Source: Cavia porcellus
Lineage: Eukaryota; Chordata; Mammalia; Rodentia; Caviidae
DNA: 64,000 bases
Direction of reading: 5' to 3'
NCBI RefSeq assembly: GCF_034190915.1
Contig: NW_026947509.1
Coordinates: 29,768,767-29,832,766 of the forward strand
In this document: positions 1 through 12,081 of the stretch, piece by piece
Layout: every line of letters begins with the position of its first letter
Numbering within the stretch: the stretch's first letter is position 1
Notes under the pieces: generated by a model
What the model was told of the DNA's origin: nothing
Databases searched by the model: none
What the model saw: the letters and a program-made list of their open reading frames with translations, nothing else
Made by a program: the position numbers and the translations under genes

Positions 1-660
1 GATGGAGCTGCAGTGGCCAGGCTTGCAGCTTGTCCAGAAATAAAGGGCAGCTCAAAGCAGGGCTGTAACCTGGCCCTTTGCTCCTGAAAGCTGCAACAAT
101 GTAACACATGAAAGAAACAAAGTAACACACACTAGAAACAATCCAACAAACTAGAAACAATGTGACACAGTAGAAAAAAATGTAACACACACTAAAAAGA
201 ACGTGAGAAGCACATAGACAGATGATCAGGGCACTCAGACCTTCCTACCACTCTGGAAATGCCTGTGCTATGTACCTTCCTGCCTATATCAATTTTTTGT
301 TAGATCAGTATTAGCTAAGCGACTGTACTTGTAATTCTATAGGTTGATTATAGCTTTACCCAACGTACCCTGCAGTGTGATTTTACTGTACAAAACCCTA
401 AATGAACAGCTCAGTGGCAACCCACTTTCAGGACCTCTCCTATCTCTCAAGAACTTTCTTAGTAAACTCTTCCTACTCCTTTTTTGTGGCAGGGGGAGGG
501 ATATAACAGGAGTGGAACTCAGGACCTCGTGTTCCCAGGCAGGTGCTTATGCCACTGCGCTATATCCCTGGCCCACTTCCCCTACTCTTAACCTCCTTTA
601 TCTACAAGTCTATTCTTTGAGATTGTGAGACAGGAAGTTGGGTGATTTAACAGGTTGGGA
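1..660 (+). mobile_element. LTR-like endogenous retroviral repeat, copy 1 (left edge cut)
   Basis: Shares with 7150-7930 the landmarks ctgtaacctggccct, a run of aacaatgtaacacac motifs, gggcactc(t/a)gac, ggttgattat and aacaggttgggaa. The copy carries an antisense ID-like SINE at 478-575. It has a TATA-like/AATAAA-like region and no gag or pol frame nearby. The element is decayed and its family is not identified. Confidence 0.65.
478..575 (-). mobile_element. ID-like tRNA-derived SINE, nested in LTR copy 1
   Basis: Reverse-complement landmarks: a T-rich start, gaactcaggacctc (B box side), gccaggtgctt-like text and gcgctatatccctggccc. It interrupts the LTR-like repeat, so it inserted later. Confidence 0.75.
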
Positions 661-671
661 ACTACTTCCCT

Positions 672-828
672 GTAACAGTGGCAAACACCTGTAATCCCAA
701 CATTTGGAAGGCTGAGGCAGGAGGCCCACTGTGAATTCTGGGTCAGTCTGGGCTACATAGTGAGTTCAAAGCCGGCCCAAATTGCATAGTGAGACCTTGC
801 CTCTAAAAGCGAAACAAAACAAAACAAA
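672..828 (+). mobile_element. B1 SINE
   Basis: cacctgtaatcccaacattt, gaggcaggagg and the second ttcaaagccggcc duplicate are visible. The tail is AAAAC repeats. Confidence 0.85.
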
Positions 829-2049
829 GCACAGCCCAGCACTAAAACCACCTGAGAGTATGAAGAAACCAGAGAAGCTCCAGGTTTCCACCGGAGGGCA
901 AGTTAGCAGAGCTAGAGGCACTGTGAATAGCTGAGTGGCATCCAGGGGATAGAGCCATCTGGACCTCTGGACAGCATAGGGCCTGGTCTTCATACAAAGA
1001 ACTATGAGGTTGATGGTGCACAGCTCTGTTTGCTCTGCTGGTGAGGGTATCTGATGTAGCCACTTCTAACAAGCTGTCCCTGAATGTCCAGCCCCTGCCA
1101 AAGTGCCAGAAACATACTAACCCACTGTCCCCATTCAGGCTCAGGAGCCCTGCACTGGGTGGACAGGTCAGCTCTGGGGAAGTTCTGTCTGCGGGAAGTT
1201 TGGGGTGTGAAATCTCATGCAGTTCCCAAATGCACAGAGCCCTAGACAGGAACTTGGTTCTCAAAGGGCTCCTGGGAAACCTGGAAGGGTAAGTGGGCTG
1301 TCTCAGTGTATTCAAGAAACATCAGCATCACAGCCTCCAGCTCAGGCCAGTGCGAGGCGGCCACACCCGGACCCGGTTACTTGGACTCCCTGGTATTTGT
1401 CTGTTGCTAGGTTCACTGCTTTGCTTTCCGCTGTGGTTTGCTGCTAAGCTTGAGGGCTGCAGACAAAGCCTTAAGGGGACAACAGCTTGGAGCAGAGGGC
1501 AGGGCAGCTTCATCTCCCTGGGAGGGAAGTGTCATGCGGGCACAGCACCACAGCCCTATGGCTTCCACAGACCCCTATCTCCACGCAGAAAACTGGCTCT
1601 GAAGGACTGGGCACATGGGTGCTCCCGCCAGGGGGAGGGGACTTTGCTTGGACCCTTCTGACAATGACCTAAAAACCCTTCACACTATCCATGGGGCTCG
1701 GACACAGTCACCCAGGGTCTGCATAGCTCCCAGCCTGAGGTTCACAGGGTGTCTAACAGGTGCAAGCTGGAAGATGAAGGCAGTTTTCAACCTTCGGGGA
1801 AGTCCCCAGCAGAGGAGGGAAATCCCGAACATATTATCACCCACAATACCCCCGGGCCTGACACAAGGTCCCCAGCACCAGGGCCTTGAGGGGCCCTGGA
1901 AAAAATGCCGGGTGGACAGACAGAAGAATGGTTCCCCTAATAAACAGGGACTTTGACAGTCATCATGAACACACATTGATACTTAGTTAAGTACTTGTGT
2001 ACTTTTGTAGCAACTGGGAATAGAATGAAAACTAAAAACTCACTCATTC
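829..2049. other. Intron sequence, nothing recognised
   Basis: GC-moderate unique sequence. Overlapping open frames on both strands up to 157 codons show no recognisable domain and look like chance. Confidence 0.5.
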
Positions 2050-2181
2050 AGTTTTTTCTTATTCATTTTGAGGTAGGTTCTCACTGTGTAGTTCAGGCTG
2101 GCTTTGAACTTAGTAATGTTCCTGCCTCAGCCTTCTGGGGCCAGGATTACATGCATGTTCTATTGTTCTATTATGCCTGGC
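2050..2181 (-). mobile_element. B1 SINE
   Basis: gaggtaggttctcactgtgt, ggctttgaactta and cctgcctcagcc in reverse orientation. Ends atgcctggc. Confidence 0.8.
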
Positions 2182-2201
2182 AAGACTTCTCTCTCTCTCT
2201 C

Positions 2202-2319
2202 TCTTTTTTTTTTTTTTTTTTTTTTTGTCTTTTTCCTTTTTATCGGTACCAAGGATTGAACTCACCACTGCCTACTTCCAAGGCAGGTGCTTATGTCGCT
2301 GAGCTAAATCCCCAGCCCT
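2202..2319 (-). mobile_element. ID-like SINE with long poly(T)
   Basis: A T25 run, then tctttttcctttttatcgg and gctgagctaaatccccagcc. This is the young subfamily also seen at 15760, 21904 and 33712. Confidence 0.9.
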
Positions 2320-2459
2320 CAAAACTTCTCTTTTAAAAATGATATTCCTGATTGCTGTGTTTTGAAATTTAGATTTTTTTCCTCTTTCAAACAAAATGGG
2401 TTTGAAAGAAGTGATGTCTTGAGATTTTTTAATAACCTATCACCTGAAAGGGTTTTGGC

Positions 2460-2790
2460 CCAGGCCGGATACTGTAGCCAGTAAAGCCCAGGAGCTCCTA
2501 TCTCCCCCTCCCTTAGGAATTGCCTCTGGTGCCAAACTAAGACCAGTGGGCTACCTGTGCATCACTAATGCCCCCTTGGGTTCCACCCCAAGCCGAGACT
2601 ACTTATGTGCCTCACTCCACGTGTTCCACGGAGAGATCTCCGGGCCCCCGGGGTGGAGATGCCACGCCCTAGGGGGTCGGGGGTGTCTCTCCCCACATTC
2701 CCAAAATAAAGGTTATTTATATTTCATACTTCTTATCTTTTCAGCCACGCCGGTCCTCCTCCTCCCTCCACAGTTCTATCATCTCCCAGC
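2460..2790 (+). mobile_element. Possible LTR fragment
   Basis: A CpG-containing block ends with cccaaaataaaggttattta and a T-rich stretch, resembling the poly(A)-signal end of an LTR. The evidence is compositional only and no second copy was seen. Confidence 0.3.
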
Positions 2791-3275
2791 CATTTACCAC
2801 ACTTGTCACAGTTTTTCCAATTCCTTCGGACTTTCTAAGGAAAGGATTTGAAGCATTGGGTAAAGCCACAGGGCGGGTCTCACTGGCCTGGGCCCGGAAG
2901 CTGTGGGCCAGGCTGCTGACTGCTCCTGTTTGATGGACAGGTCACAGGCAGAGACCTAAGAAGAGTCAGAGAAGCAGAACGCAGAGGCACCTCCTAAAGC
3001 CACAGAGCAAGGACAGCAAGACAGAAAGCCTCTAATTTGCAAGAAGAAAACAGTGATTATAGAAGTCTCTCGTTAAAATTCTACCACTGCAGCCTGGGCG
3101 GAAGGTAGGCCTGGGACAGGGGTGGGAGAGACGTGTCTGTACCTCTGTCCGTCAGTCCGTCCACGAGGATGAACGATGCCTGTGCCTGTTCAGAAGAAGC
3201 CTGAGGGGCCAGGTGGGGGTGGGGTAGGGCAGGCTATGGGGCTGGCTGTCAGAGGGGACAGGTAGGAGCAGAGGC

Positions 3276-3278
<3 letters not shown>

Positions 3279-3317
<39 letters not shown>

Positions 3318-3335
3318 TGTGTGTGTGTGTGTGTG
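3279..3335 (+). repeat. (GT)n microsatellite
   Basis: About 28 GT units with one GA interruption at about 3316. Confidence 0.97.
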
Positions 3336-3454
3336 GTGGGAAAACAGCCCGGCCACACTGATCATCATCCCTGAGCACCGAGCTGCCCCAGGTGCCCCGC
3401 TGGGCATGACATCTGCATGTCACAGGATTTCTAATGTGCACGATAAATGCATCT

Positions 3455-3530
3455 TCTGGGAGGGCTGTGGGAATTCAAGGCCAGCCTGAACCACACAGGA
3501 GACCCTGTCTCCAAAATGCAAAACCCAAAA
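3455..3530 (+). mobile_element. B1 SINE 3' fragment
   Basis: Only the aattcaaggccagcctgaac and gagaccctgtctc end remains. Confidence 0.6.
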
Positions 3531-5327
3531 TAAACTCATCTCCTAAAGCATCCAGGAACGAGTCCGGACTAATGCCCAGTGTGTCTACTTTTCCAATATA
3601 CCCTCAGCATTATGGATCCTTGCAGAGCTGGCCCCATGGTCCCCAGGGAACAGTCACAGGGGCCTGGGCTAAATCTCTTAGGAAAATCAGTTCTGTTGAT
3701 CATGAATATGAAGACCTGCAACTATCGACCAGCTGTTTTCTAAAGGTGTTGAAAATGACCACTAAAATCCATCATGGATTTCTCAGCCATGTGACAGTCA
3801 ACATGCAAATGCCTGCCTGTGTGAATGCAAAGGAAAGAATACTTCTCTGCACTCCCAGAACTGTGTGCTCAGGAGCTTTTCTACAGAACAGACAGGGAAA
3901 GAGAACACAAGCTTTACTCTGCAAACATAGCCACTGGTTAGCAGGCTGCCTCACCAATCAGAAACAAACCAAAACCCCAGTAGATACCTACAGCAGAAAA
4001 TAGTAATTTCAAGCATGTGCTACCATGCCTGGCCAATTTCAAAATAAATGAAAACAATACTTTCTTTTCAGATGCCTTTAACCATTACTTTGGCTTAGCC
4101 TTGGAAGTCCTGCCTGCGAGTGTAGCATTCTAGAAGAGAGAATCGCTCCTGACAATCATGACTATGAATGTCTTTACCCAGAAAAATCCCAGAAGCAGCT
4201 AAGCTACAAATATGATTGACAAATGTCAATCACAGAAAGGAAGTCAGGGGGAAGGACTCTATATTCTGAATTTAAACCGTGCCCAGAGCAAACTGAGACT
4301 TCAGGTATCGCGGCTGGGTTCAAAGGCTCACGCCGCAGGTATGAGGCTGGCCCCAAGACTTACCCGTGAATTGGACAAAGAACAAAGAGAAGCAACAGGG
4401 AAGGCTTGCAACCTTCCAACCAAAGGCACAGGAATTCCTGAAATAGCACTCCAAGAAGAATCTTCCAGAGCAAATGCCGCTCCCCAGGGGCAGACACTGG
4501 GCCATCACGACAGGGACACACACACACCCTTGCATTCACAGGGCTCCTCCAACTTGCATTTAGGCCCTGAACGACAGCCGAGATACAAGTACCACTCCCA
4601 GCCCGCAGGTCAGTGCCCATGTTCAGGCAGCCCCCATCCTCCTCACACCCGTGTAGGCCAGGTGTTCCTAGAGAAGCCCCAGCCAGAGCACAGAGCCTCA
4701 CCTCTCAAAATGAAGGCTCCAGCTGGGGGTTACAGGAGCCCGGGCCCCACGGAGGAGAGCAGTTGTGGCGGGCACACCGGGCACCAGAGTGGAAATTCTG
4801 GACTAACAAGACATCAGACAGCCACTCCTGACCACGTCACCTTGATGTCCTGCTCCGTTTGGGCAGCCGCCCCTGCGTAATGGGAGGGTGTGGCGGCATC
4901 TGTGGGCAGAGGTCTGTGTGTGACCATCAGGCTGGATTTCGGTGACTTCAATTCCTTGGCTATGCCCTCCCTGGTCCTACCTCAGGAGAGGTGCGAGCCC
5001 TAAGCAGTGGGGGTGCCAGGGTGGACAGAGAGCAGGACTCTGGGTCACCATCCTCTGCCACTTGGGGTCAGGTGACACTGGACTGGCATAGGAACCTGAC
5101 CTGTGTCTCGAGGGATGGTCAGTACTGTGGCCACCTCTGCCAGAGGCCAGCAGCACACTCCATCCCGAGTCACAGCCAAAGCCGTCCCCAGACATCACCA
5201 CAGCCCTGTGGGATCCCCCAGCTGACAGGGACCCAGACCTACAAGCAAAGCAGCCCCACATGGGAATGCTGAGGGCGAATCAGGGCAGAAGGGGAAGTAG
5301 GAGTTGAGATTTCACCTTTATTTGGCT
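3531..5327. other. Intron sequence, nothing recognised
   Basis: Unique sequence. The longest frames (189 codons at 3434-4003 and 222 at 4212-4880) show no domain, splice framework or codon bias. They are treated as non-coding. Confidence 0.5.
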
Positions 5328-5404
5328 TCTTTTTTGGTGCTGGCAATCGAACTCAGGACCTCACCCTTGCCAGGCACTGCTCCACTGAGCGAAATCCCTA
5401 GCCC
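5328..5404 (-). mobile_element. ID-like SINE
   Basis: gtgctggcaatcgaactcag and gagcgaaatccctagccc in reverse orientation. Confidence 0.8.
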
Positions 5405-5503
5405 GAGATTTCATTTTTAAATGTTTTTCATCATATATGTTTGTGACCTGCAATAAATGCATGCCTGTGGGAGCCAGTGTGCTTGCCACCCTACCCCGGC
5501 CCT

Positions 5504-5530
5504 TCCCTCCCCTCCCCTCCCCTCCCATCC
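5504..5530 (-). repeat. (CCCCT)n tract, G-quadruplex-prone on minus strand
   Basis: Four to five consecutive cccct units give at least four GGGG runs with 1-nt loops on the minus strand, which is the LRRFIP1 sense strand. Confidence 0.7.
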
Positions 5531-6337
5531 CTCTGGGTCTCCCCATAACCCCTTTCCTCCCCGGCCTGAGAGTAGCTGAAAAGATCAGCAAAGAAGCAGA
5601 ACCAAGACACTTTCTTCAGAGAGGAGGCTCAGGGAGAGGCCCAAGGTGCATGACTGCCGCTGGCCAGGCCTGGGGGCCCAGGAGGCTGCAGCTAAGAGGT
5701 TGCTTTCCGCCCCCTAAATACAGGGAGGGCCCCGCCCCCTCTGCACCAAGCCGGAGCCCACAACACCAAGTCAGGGTGTGGGCCTGTACCTGTGGGCCTG
5801 CAGCCAGGAGCAGGGAAGTGAGGGGTTCTTTTCTCTGTGGCTTCAAGGGAACCCCACAACTCATTTTCTGCTTATTGCATAAAACAGGAAGCAAGAAAAC
5901 CAGCAGACAGGGCTGCGTGGGGACTGCGGGGCTCATAGGACGGTGTGGGGCACTCAGGAGCAAGGCACAGCCCCTGCAGCGCATTCTGCTATTTCTTGGT
6001 CACCAGTGTTGCTTCCTCCTGCAACTCGAGGGGCTCCGGAACGGCAGGGCGCAGAGGCTGGGGAAGTTGTGGTCACCTCTGGGACTAAAGCTCTCAAAGC
6101 CTCTTGGGGCACATGGGGAGCCTCTGTCCTTGCTTTGAGCACTGCCCGGTGGGCCCAGCATTTTGTCATTGCCTTACGGCTAAGTGCTCCATGCCAAGGA
6201 CTCTGGAAAAATCTATCCTGATTGTGAAAGATGTCAGCAAACAAAGACTGGAAGGAAACACAGGATGGACAGAGGCCGCTCCACATCCGCGGTGGGGCCG
6301 GAGAGCTTCACTGCTTTCTGAACACTTTTCTTCCTTC

Positions 6338-6441
6338 TTTTGGTTTTTTGAGACAGGGTCTTGCCATACGGCCCAGGCTGGCCTCAAATTTGCAGCCATC
6401 CTCCTGCCTCAGCCTCCCAAGAGCTAGGATTATGGCCCTGA
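6338..6441 (-). mobile_element. B1 SINE
   Basis: tttttgagacagggtcttgc, ggctggcctcaaat and cctgcctcagcctccca. Lacks part of the second duplicate. Confidence 0.85.
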
Positions 6442-7149
6442 AACCCTTCGATGCTGCCTGCATGCGCCTTCCACAGAGCACAGGGGTTCAGGACCTCGGC
6501 TGCCATCTGGGGAAGCAGGGCAGGACCTGCTGGGAGTGTGTGAACAGGTCAGCAGAGGTGGTGTCCGACGCAAGGCTACAAAGAGTTGAAAGTGACTCTT
6601 TTTACGCTGTTACTTCATGGCTGCTGCCACCTTATTCATTCTTCCTAGTTAATGTTAGAGTCCATCTGTTGAACTTTAAACCAAGCCTCTCTCTGGCCAG
6701 GTTTTATTCGTTATAAATCCCCTGGCGGATTCCCATGTAGCCAGCACTGGGTCCTCTCACTTGGAGTAAGTATTTCACTCTCCATGCTGGGGCTCCTTTT
6801 TCCTCAGCCCCCCCACCTCGGTCCTCACATGGCCCGTACCTGTCTTTAATCCTCTCTGCTGCTGTGAACGGAGTCTTAGGTTTTTTCCATTATTAAAAGA
6901 AATCACTGTGAAAGGGTACGGGAATGCATTGGATTTTTATTTTAACAAACTCTCTGAGAACTCTCAGTTTCCGGTTGATGGTCTGGATTAGACACATGAC
7001 CAGCGATGAGCAGCACACAGTTGACCTACTTTCAGCAGTGATTTGTGGAGAGCTCCATTAGATAGAGTGACAGGCAGACAGGGCCTGGCCCATGACAATC
7101 ACAGCAGAGAGGAGGCCACCTATGGCCAAGGGCTGAGTGACAGAAACTA

Positions 7150-7930
7150 GGCTCAAAATGGAGCTGTGATGGCCAGGCCTGCAGCCTGTCCAGAGATAAG
7201 GGGCAGCTCAAAGTGCTGTAACCTGGCCCTCTGCTCCTGAAATCTGCAACAATGTAACACATGCTAGAAACAAAGTAACACACACTAGACACAAGTAACA
7301 TATATACTAGATACAATGTAACTTATACTAGAAATATAATGTAATTAGCCAGGCTGGTGGCTCACGCCTGAAATCCCAGCACTTGGGAGGCTGAGGCAGG
7401 AGGATCGTTGTGAGGTCGAGACCAGCTTGGGCTACAAAGTGAGCTCAAGGCCAGCCTGAATTGCATAACGAGACCCTGTCTCAAAAAGACACAAAAGAAA
7501 AAAAAAAAACAAAACAATGTAATACACTGTAGAAACAATGCAACAAGCAGATAGACAGAAGACCAGGGCACTCTGACCCTCAGTCCTCCCACTCTGGAAA
7601 GGCCCGTGCTTTTCTCTGAGCCACCACCTACCTTCCTTATGTGCGCTGATTTTCTCTCGGATCAATAGTAGCTACACGACCGCACCTATGACAGGTTGAT
7701 TATCATGTGACCCAAGGTAAGCTATGGTGGGATTTTACTATATAAAAACCCTAGCTGAACCTCAGTGGTAACATAGGGAACTCATTTCCAGGACCCTCTT
7801 GTCTCTCTAGAGCTTCCTCTTAATTAAACTCCCTAGTCTTAACCTCTCTTGTCCTGGAGTCCATTTCTGGGCTGGTGAGGCCTGATCTCGAGAACCTAAC
7901 AGGTTGGGAGTTACCTCTTTGTGACAATGA
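7150..7930 (+). mobile_element. LTR-like endogenous retroviral repeat, copy 2
   Basis: Collinear with copy 1 at the left edge of the window and interrupted by a B1. The TATA-like actatataaaaacc at about 7737 and attaaactccc give an LTR-like U3-R order, ending near aacaggttgggag. The same orientation 7.2 kb from copy 1 could fit a 5'/3' LTR pair, but no viral coding remnant is seen between them. Confidence 0.65.
7346..7510 (+). mobile_element. B1 SINE, near full length, nested in LTR copy 2
   Basis: Shows the whole family pattern used throughout: a 7SL-like head (gcctgaaatcccagcacttg), gaggcaggaggatc, then the rodent B1 29-bp duplication (gggctacaaagtgag repeated as gaattgcataacgag), gaccctgtctc and an A-rich tail. 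Confidence 0.92.
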
Positions 7931-8016
7931 CGTAACTGACATCTTCTTGGGTCTGAAGACTTCACCCCTAGTCCTGGTTCCCACAACAGTGTGGTTTCTT
8001 CTTCTTCCTTGTCTCC

Positions 8017-8101
8017 TTCCTTTTTTTTCCTGCTGATGCCAGGAACTGAATTCAGGGCCTCCCGCCTGCCAGGCAGATGCTGAGCTGTATCCCCTGCCCA
8101 A
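8017..8101 (-). mobile_element. ID-like SINE
   Basis: gccaggaactgaattcaggg and gctgagctgtatcccctgcc. Abuts a B1 in the same orientation. Confidence 0.75.
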
Positions 8102-8114
8102 TTGTTCTTTCTCT

Positions 8115-8250
8115 TTCTTTGAAACAGGTTCTCACTATGTAGCTCAGACTGGCCTTGAACTTGCTATATAACCCAGGCTGGCCTCGAACTCAGGGTGATC
8201 CTCTTGTGTCAGCCTCCTGGTGCTGGGGTGGCAGGCTGTGCCAGCATGCC
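8115..8250 (-). mobile_element. B1 SINE
   Basis: gaaacaggttctcactatgt, two gcctggcct/gactggcct duplicates and ccagcatgcc at the end. Confidence 0.85.
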
Positions 8251-8655
8251 CTCTTACTTGCTTCTTGTGTTGAGCAGAACCCTTAGGGAATCGTAGGGAA
8301 GTGGCGCCCTTGCAAGCCCGTGCTTGTGCTGTAATAACACAGGACCTGGGAGCATTAGAATTTAAACGGTGCTCTCAACTGGCACTGGGGGAAAGGGGAA
8401 CAGTGCAGCTGGAAGCTAAGAGAAACAAATTACAGGGCTCATGACAGGGAGCTCCTGCCTGAGGCTGGATTCTAACTGTGACCAGTAAGAACAGGCAGGA
8501 GTCAGCCCGAGGTCCTGTGTGAGGACACAGCTGTGCTCTGCAGCCAGAGGCAGCGTGGGATAGGGACAGGGGCAGAGTCTGAGTCTCCTGTGGAATCATG
8601 GCCTTTGGGCAAGTCTCTCTCCCGCTTTAGGTTGCCATCTGTGAGCGGGGGTGTG

Positions 8656-8795
8656 ACAGCTGGGTGTGGTGACAGATGCCTATAATCCAGGCTCTCAGGA
8701 GGCTGAGGCCAGAGGATCTCTGCAAGTTTCCAAGGCCAGCCTGGACTACTTAGCAAGAGTCTGTCTGTCCAAAAATAAAAAATAAATATAATAAA
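8656..8795 (+). mobile_element. B1 SINE
   Basis: gctgggtgtggtgacagatg head, gaggctgaggccagaggatc and an AATAAAT-rich tail. Confidence 0.85.
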
Positions 8796-8799
8796 TAAG

Positions 8800-10340
8800 C
8801 TAATTGGGAATGAAAATGGCACCCAGTCACAGGGTTTACCTGGGTAAATGAACGGTTAAATACAGCACTGAAGGTTAGCACAGGGATTATATTTGGGGTA
8901 CAGTGCATGCCACAGAGTGGCTCAGGGAGGGTGAGTCTAAATCCAATGTACCCTCACAATCTAAGACGTGTGTGGGAGTCCACACTGGACCCCAGAAATT
9001 GGCCCTTCCCACCCACCTTCCTGCCACGCCCCCGGGGACGGGCTTCCACCTGGGACCCCTCTGGGCTCTGGACGACACCCACAGTGCATCCCAAGCAGGG
9101 AGCTCTGTAGCTGCTTAGGCACCCCCTGAGACTACCTGGAACTTCGAGGCCTGGGCTCTGGTGGGAGGAAACATGTTCCTGTCTACACTGAGGCCGGAAG
9201 TGGGTGCGGGGGCACAGTGGGGCACCAGGCACTTCCTGTTCAGATGCCTAGACTTGAACCCGATGGGCCTGATAAGGAGGGGGCTGGGCCTCCAGAACAG
9301 CGTTGGGCAATCAGACCCCATGAACTGCTGCTTCAGGAGAGGGGAACTTAGTGGTCACGGTGACAGAACTAGCTCCAGCCCAAGACGCACATGCGGGGAC
9401 CTCTGTGACAGCCTCGATTCTCCAAAATGTATGACCCCCGTGCAGAGTCAGGGTCTGGGTCCTGCATCTTTCTGCTGAGGAGGCAGAGAGACTGGGAGTG
9501 AAGGAGACACAGTTGGATGGGGTGACGTCCCAAGGCCATCAACAACATGGCTGACTGGTCACAGGTCTCCTGGGGGCTTTCCGGTTCATCCGACACAATG
9601 ATGCTAACATTTTAGGTGACTCATGCTCAGTGCAAAGAGGCGTTCATGTTGCGCAGGGAGGGGTAAAGTGCCGAACACGTGGACAGGTGAGTTGTGCTTC
9701 ACCTATGTCCACGGGGATGTCTGCGAAGGCAGGACCTCTGCACACGGCACAGCCAGGGTGAGCCTCGGGGACATGGTGCCAGTGAGACCGGCTGGTCAGA
9801 GGGACAAATACCACAGACTCCCTCACAGGGTCCTAGAGTTTTACACTTTGTTTTGCAATGCTGCTGATCAAACCCAGGGCTGCTCCTGGGCTAAGCACCC
9901 ACTGTGCCCCCCAGCCCTAGCCATCCAGGTCCCTAAGCAGAAGGATTCACAGAGACCCCAGATGGGGGGCCGGGGCTCTGGGAGGGAGGGGAGTGTTCCA
10001 TCAGTTGCAGTTGTACAAGAAGACAGAATTCTGGGGATGTACAAGGTGACTTCTGTTATGCCCAGTTTATTACAGTTAAAGACCAGTGCACCCTTTTGTG
10101 TCTTGACTACTTTCTCATCTCTGGGACACAGGACCTGACACCCAGAACTTCAAGAGCAGGGGTTTATTTCAGCTCCTAATTTATAGAAGATTCAGTCCAC
10201 CAGTCGCTTAGCTCCAAGCTACAGTGGCATGGCAGCGGGGCCTGGTTTTGGCAGGGCAGACAGGAGGCAGACAGAGATCAAAGGAGGAGGAGGGAGGCAG
10301 ACCCAGGTCTCTCCCCATAACCCCTCCCCTGCCAGGCTGG
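8800..10340. other. Intron sequence, mostly unique
   Basis: No coding exon recognised. A weak ID-like antisense remnant may lie at about 9860-9920 (ctgctgatcaaacccagggc). Confidence 0.4.
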
Positions 10341-10344
10341 CCTC

Positions 10345-10611
10345 CCAATGTCACTGATGAGTGTGACACTGGCTCATGGACCTGTGATACCGGATCAGTT
10401 CACTGAGGGGTTTACAGCTGGGTGATTCGGGGTGGTCCAGAAGCGGGAAGGGCGTCACACATCCCCGTTTCTCCCTTAGTCCCTGCTCTGCTCCTGCCAG
10501 GCCCCTCCCCTTGCTGACCATGGACTGGACCTGAGCTACAATCAACCTCCCTCCCTTAACCTGTGGGTGTCGGGTATTTCATCCCCGCAATGAGAAAATA
10601 ACTAAGACAGC
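10345..10611 (+). mobile_element. Dispersed LTR-like repeat, copy A
   Basis: The 3' half reads ctcctgcc...gaccatggactgga, then gtgggtgtcgggtatttcat, ccccgcaatgagaaaataac and taagacag. The same order of words recurs near 17.6 and 24.7 kb. This resembles the end of an old mammalian LTR. Family not identified. Confidence 0.5.
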
Positions 10612-11529
10612 CAGGAAAACGGCGTTGCGGTCCACAGCTGCTCCTGGGGCCTTAAGCAGGGTCAGGGCAGGCACCGTGACACACTGTGTACATGAGACAT
10701 GCTTTAACCGTTTCCCATGAACTCCTGCAGTGAGAGCGAAGCGCGGTAAGGTCGCTTGGCTTCAAAGGGACAGAAAGTGGAATGGGGGATTGGGAGGGGG
10801 TGTGTCAGGGCGCCGATGTTTGGAGGGGACAGAGCTCAGCCTGGGAAGAGGGACAGTCGCAGGGTCAGGTGGTGGTGATGGCTTTGTGACAGTGGGATCG
10901 GGAGAAGCCACGCTAGCCTCCGTGTGTTTTACCACCAGGAACACAGAATTCAACATACAAGGTGGACACTGCAAGGAAATGGCCACGTTGCCTGCTGCCC
11001 TGTCCAGGCTCTCAAACGGAGCCTGGCAAATGCTGGTGACCGCACCCAGTGCGCCAGCGCCAAAGCAGGGCCAGCGCTACCCAAGAGACCCACATGGCGC
11101 CCAGGGGTCCTTGGGTGTCTTCCCGGTGCTGGGCACGGCTTCAAATATCAAAATAGGAAAGGACCGCGGGGTTCATTCTCCGCTCTGGCTTTATGAGAAA
11201 AGGAAGGAAGAAGGGAGAGAAAGGCCGGCTTGCTGGTGCCGCCCAACCCGGGAAACTGCGCTTCGGGCAGGCCTGGGCTCCTCCCTGCCGGGGTGGCCCA
11301 TCCTTTCCGCAGGCCCCCCAACCAGGGCTGCCCTGGGATAGTCTTCTAAACGCACAGCAAAGCACGGGGCTACAAAGGACACGGGTCGTTCTGAAGCCCG
11401 CTGTCAAAGGCTATTTATCCGGATCGAATGTAGCCCCTGGGGAAAGTACAGACATTTCGGTTTTGCCAGGACTGGGGACTCCGCCCAGGGCCTCCTTCTC
11501 AGCCCTTTTTAATTTTTATTGTTTTAAAT

Positions 11530-11612
11530 TTTGAGACAAGGTTGTACTAAATCTCTCAGTTGCCCAGGACGCGCTCAAATTCAAGATCACCTTGCCTCGG
11601 CCTCCTACAGTG
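11530..11612 (-). mobile_element. Degenerate B1 SINE
   Basis: ttttgagacaaggttgtact, ttgcccaggacgcgctcaaa and cttgcctcggcctcc. Old and CpG-rich. Confidence 0.55.
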
Positions 11613-11641
11613 CAGGGGCGGTGGTTTTCCCCGCAGTGCCA

Positions 11642-11657
11642 CCGCCAGGGGGCACTG
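11642..11657 (+). promoter_or_regulatory. CTCF-like motif
   Basis: CCGCCAGGGGGCACTG matches the CTCF core (CCACCAGGGGGCGCTA type) at the invariant AGGGGGC. Confidence 0.5.
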
Positions 11658-11803
11658 GGGTGACGGGTGGCGGCAGAGGCACGGAAGCCTGACATCCGGA
11701 GCAGCTGGGGTGGGGACAGGCCTGGGGAGGCGGGGCGCCCCACGCCAGGAGGGGGCTCGATGGGCGCGGTTTCCGGGAACGAGGATCCGGTGGCGGCGGG
11801 CGC

Positions 11804-11816
11804 GTTGCTAGGCGAC
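11804..11816 (+). promoter_or_regulatory. RFX X-box-like motif
   Basis: GTTGCTAGGCGAC is an inverted-repeat X-box with a one-base spacer, close to consensus, in a CpG-rich patch. Confidence 0.5.
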
Positions 11817-12081
11817 GAGGAGCCGCCGGCCGCGGGCGCCCTCTGCCGTCCGTTCTGCGCGGGCCCTGGCGAAGGCTGAAAGGCCAGGCGCAAACCCCTG
11901 TGGACGCGCACCCCGATGCCCCTCTGGGTTCAGCTGCTGCGGATGACAGTGACCTTTTCCTTTCCTGTCCATCCGCGATGGCCCTGGATTAAGAATACTT
12001 CTGGGCGGTGCAGATGTCAATACAAGGTTTTACTCTTCCTTTTTGCTTGTAAAGATCACGAGTGATTTCAAATAACTGTTG

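Larger units (their letters stand above)
11640..11920. promoter_or_regulatory. Intronic CpG-rich patch
   Basis: High CpG density, including ggtggcggcgggcgcgttgc, in LRRFIP1 intron 1. Carries a CTCF-like and an RFX-like motif. It may be an alternative promoter or insulator. Confidence 0.55.

Noticed and set aside
4212..4880. 222-codon frame
   Set aside because: Low-complexity Q/G/P/S composition and no recognised domain, splice context or neighbour support.
660..7150. Provirus between the two LTR-like repeats
   Set aside because: No gag, pol or env-like frame was found, and a primer binding site was not recognised.
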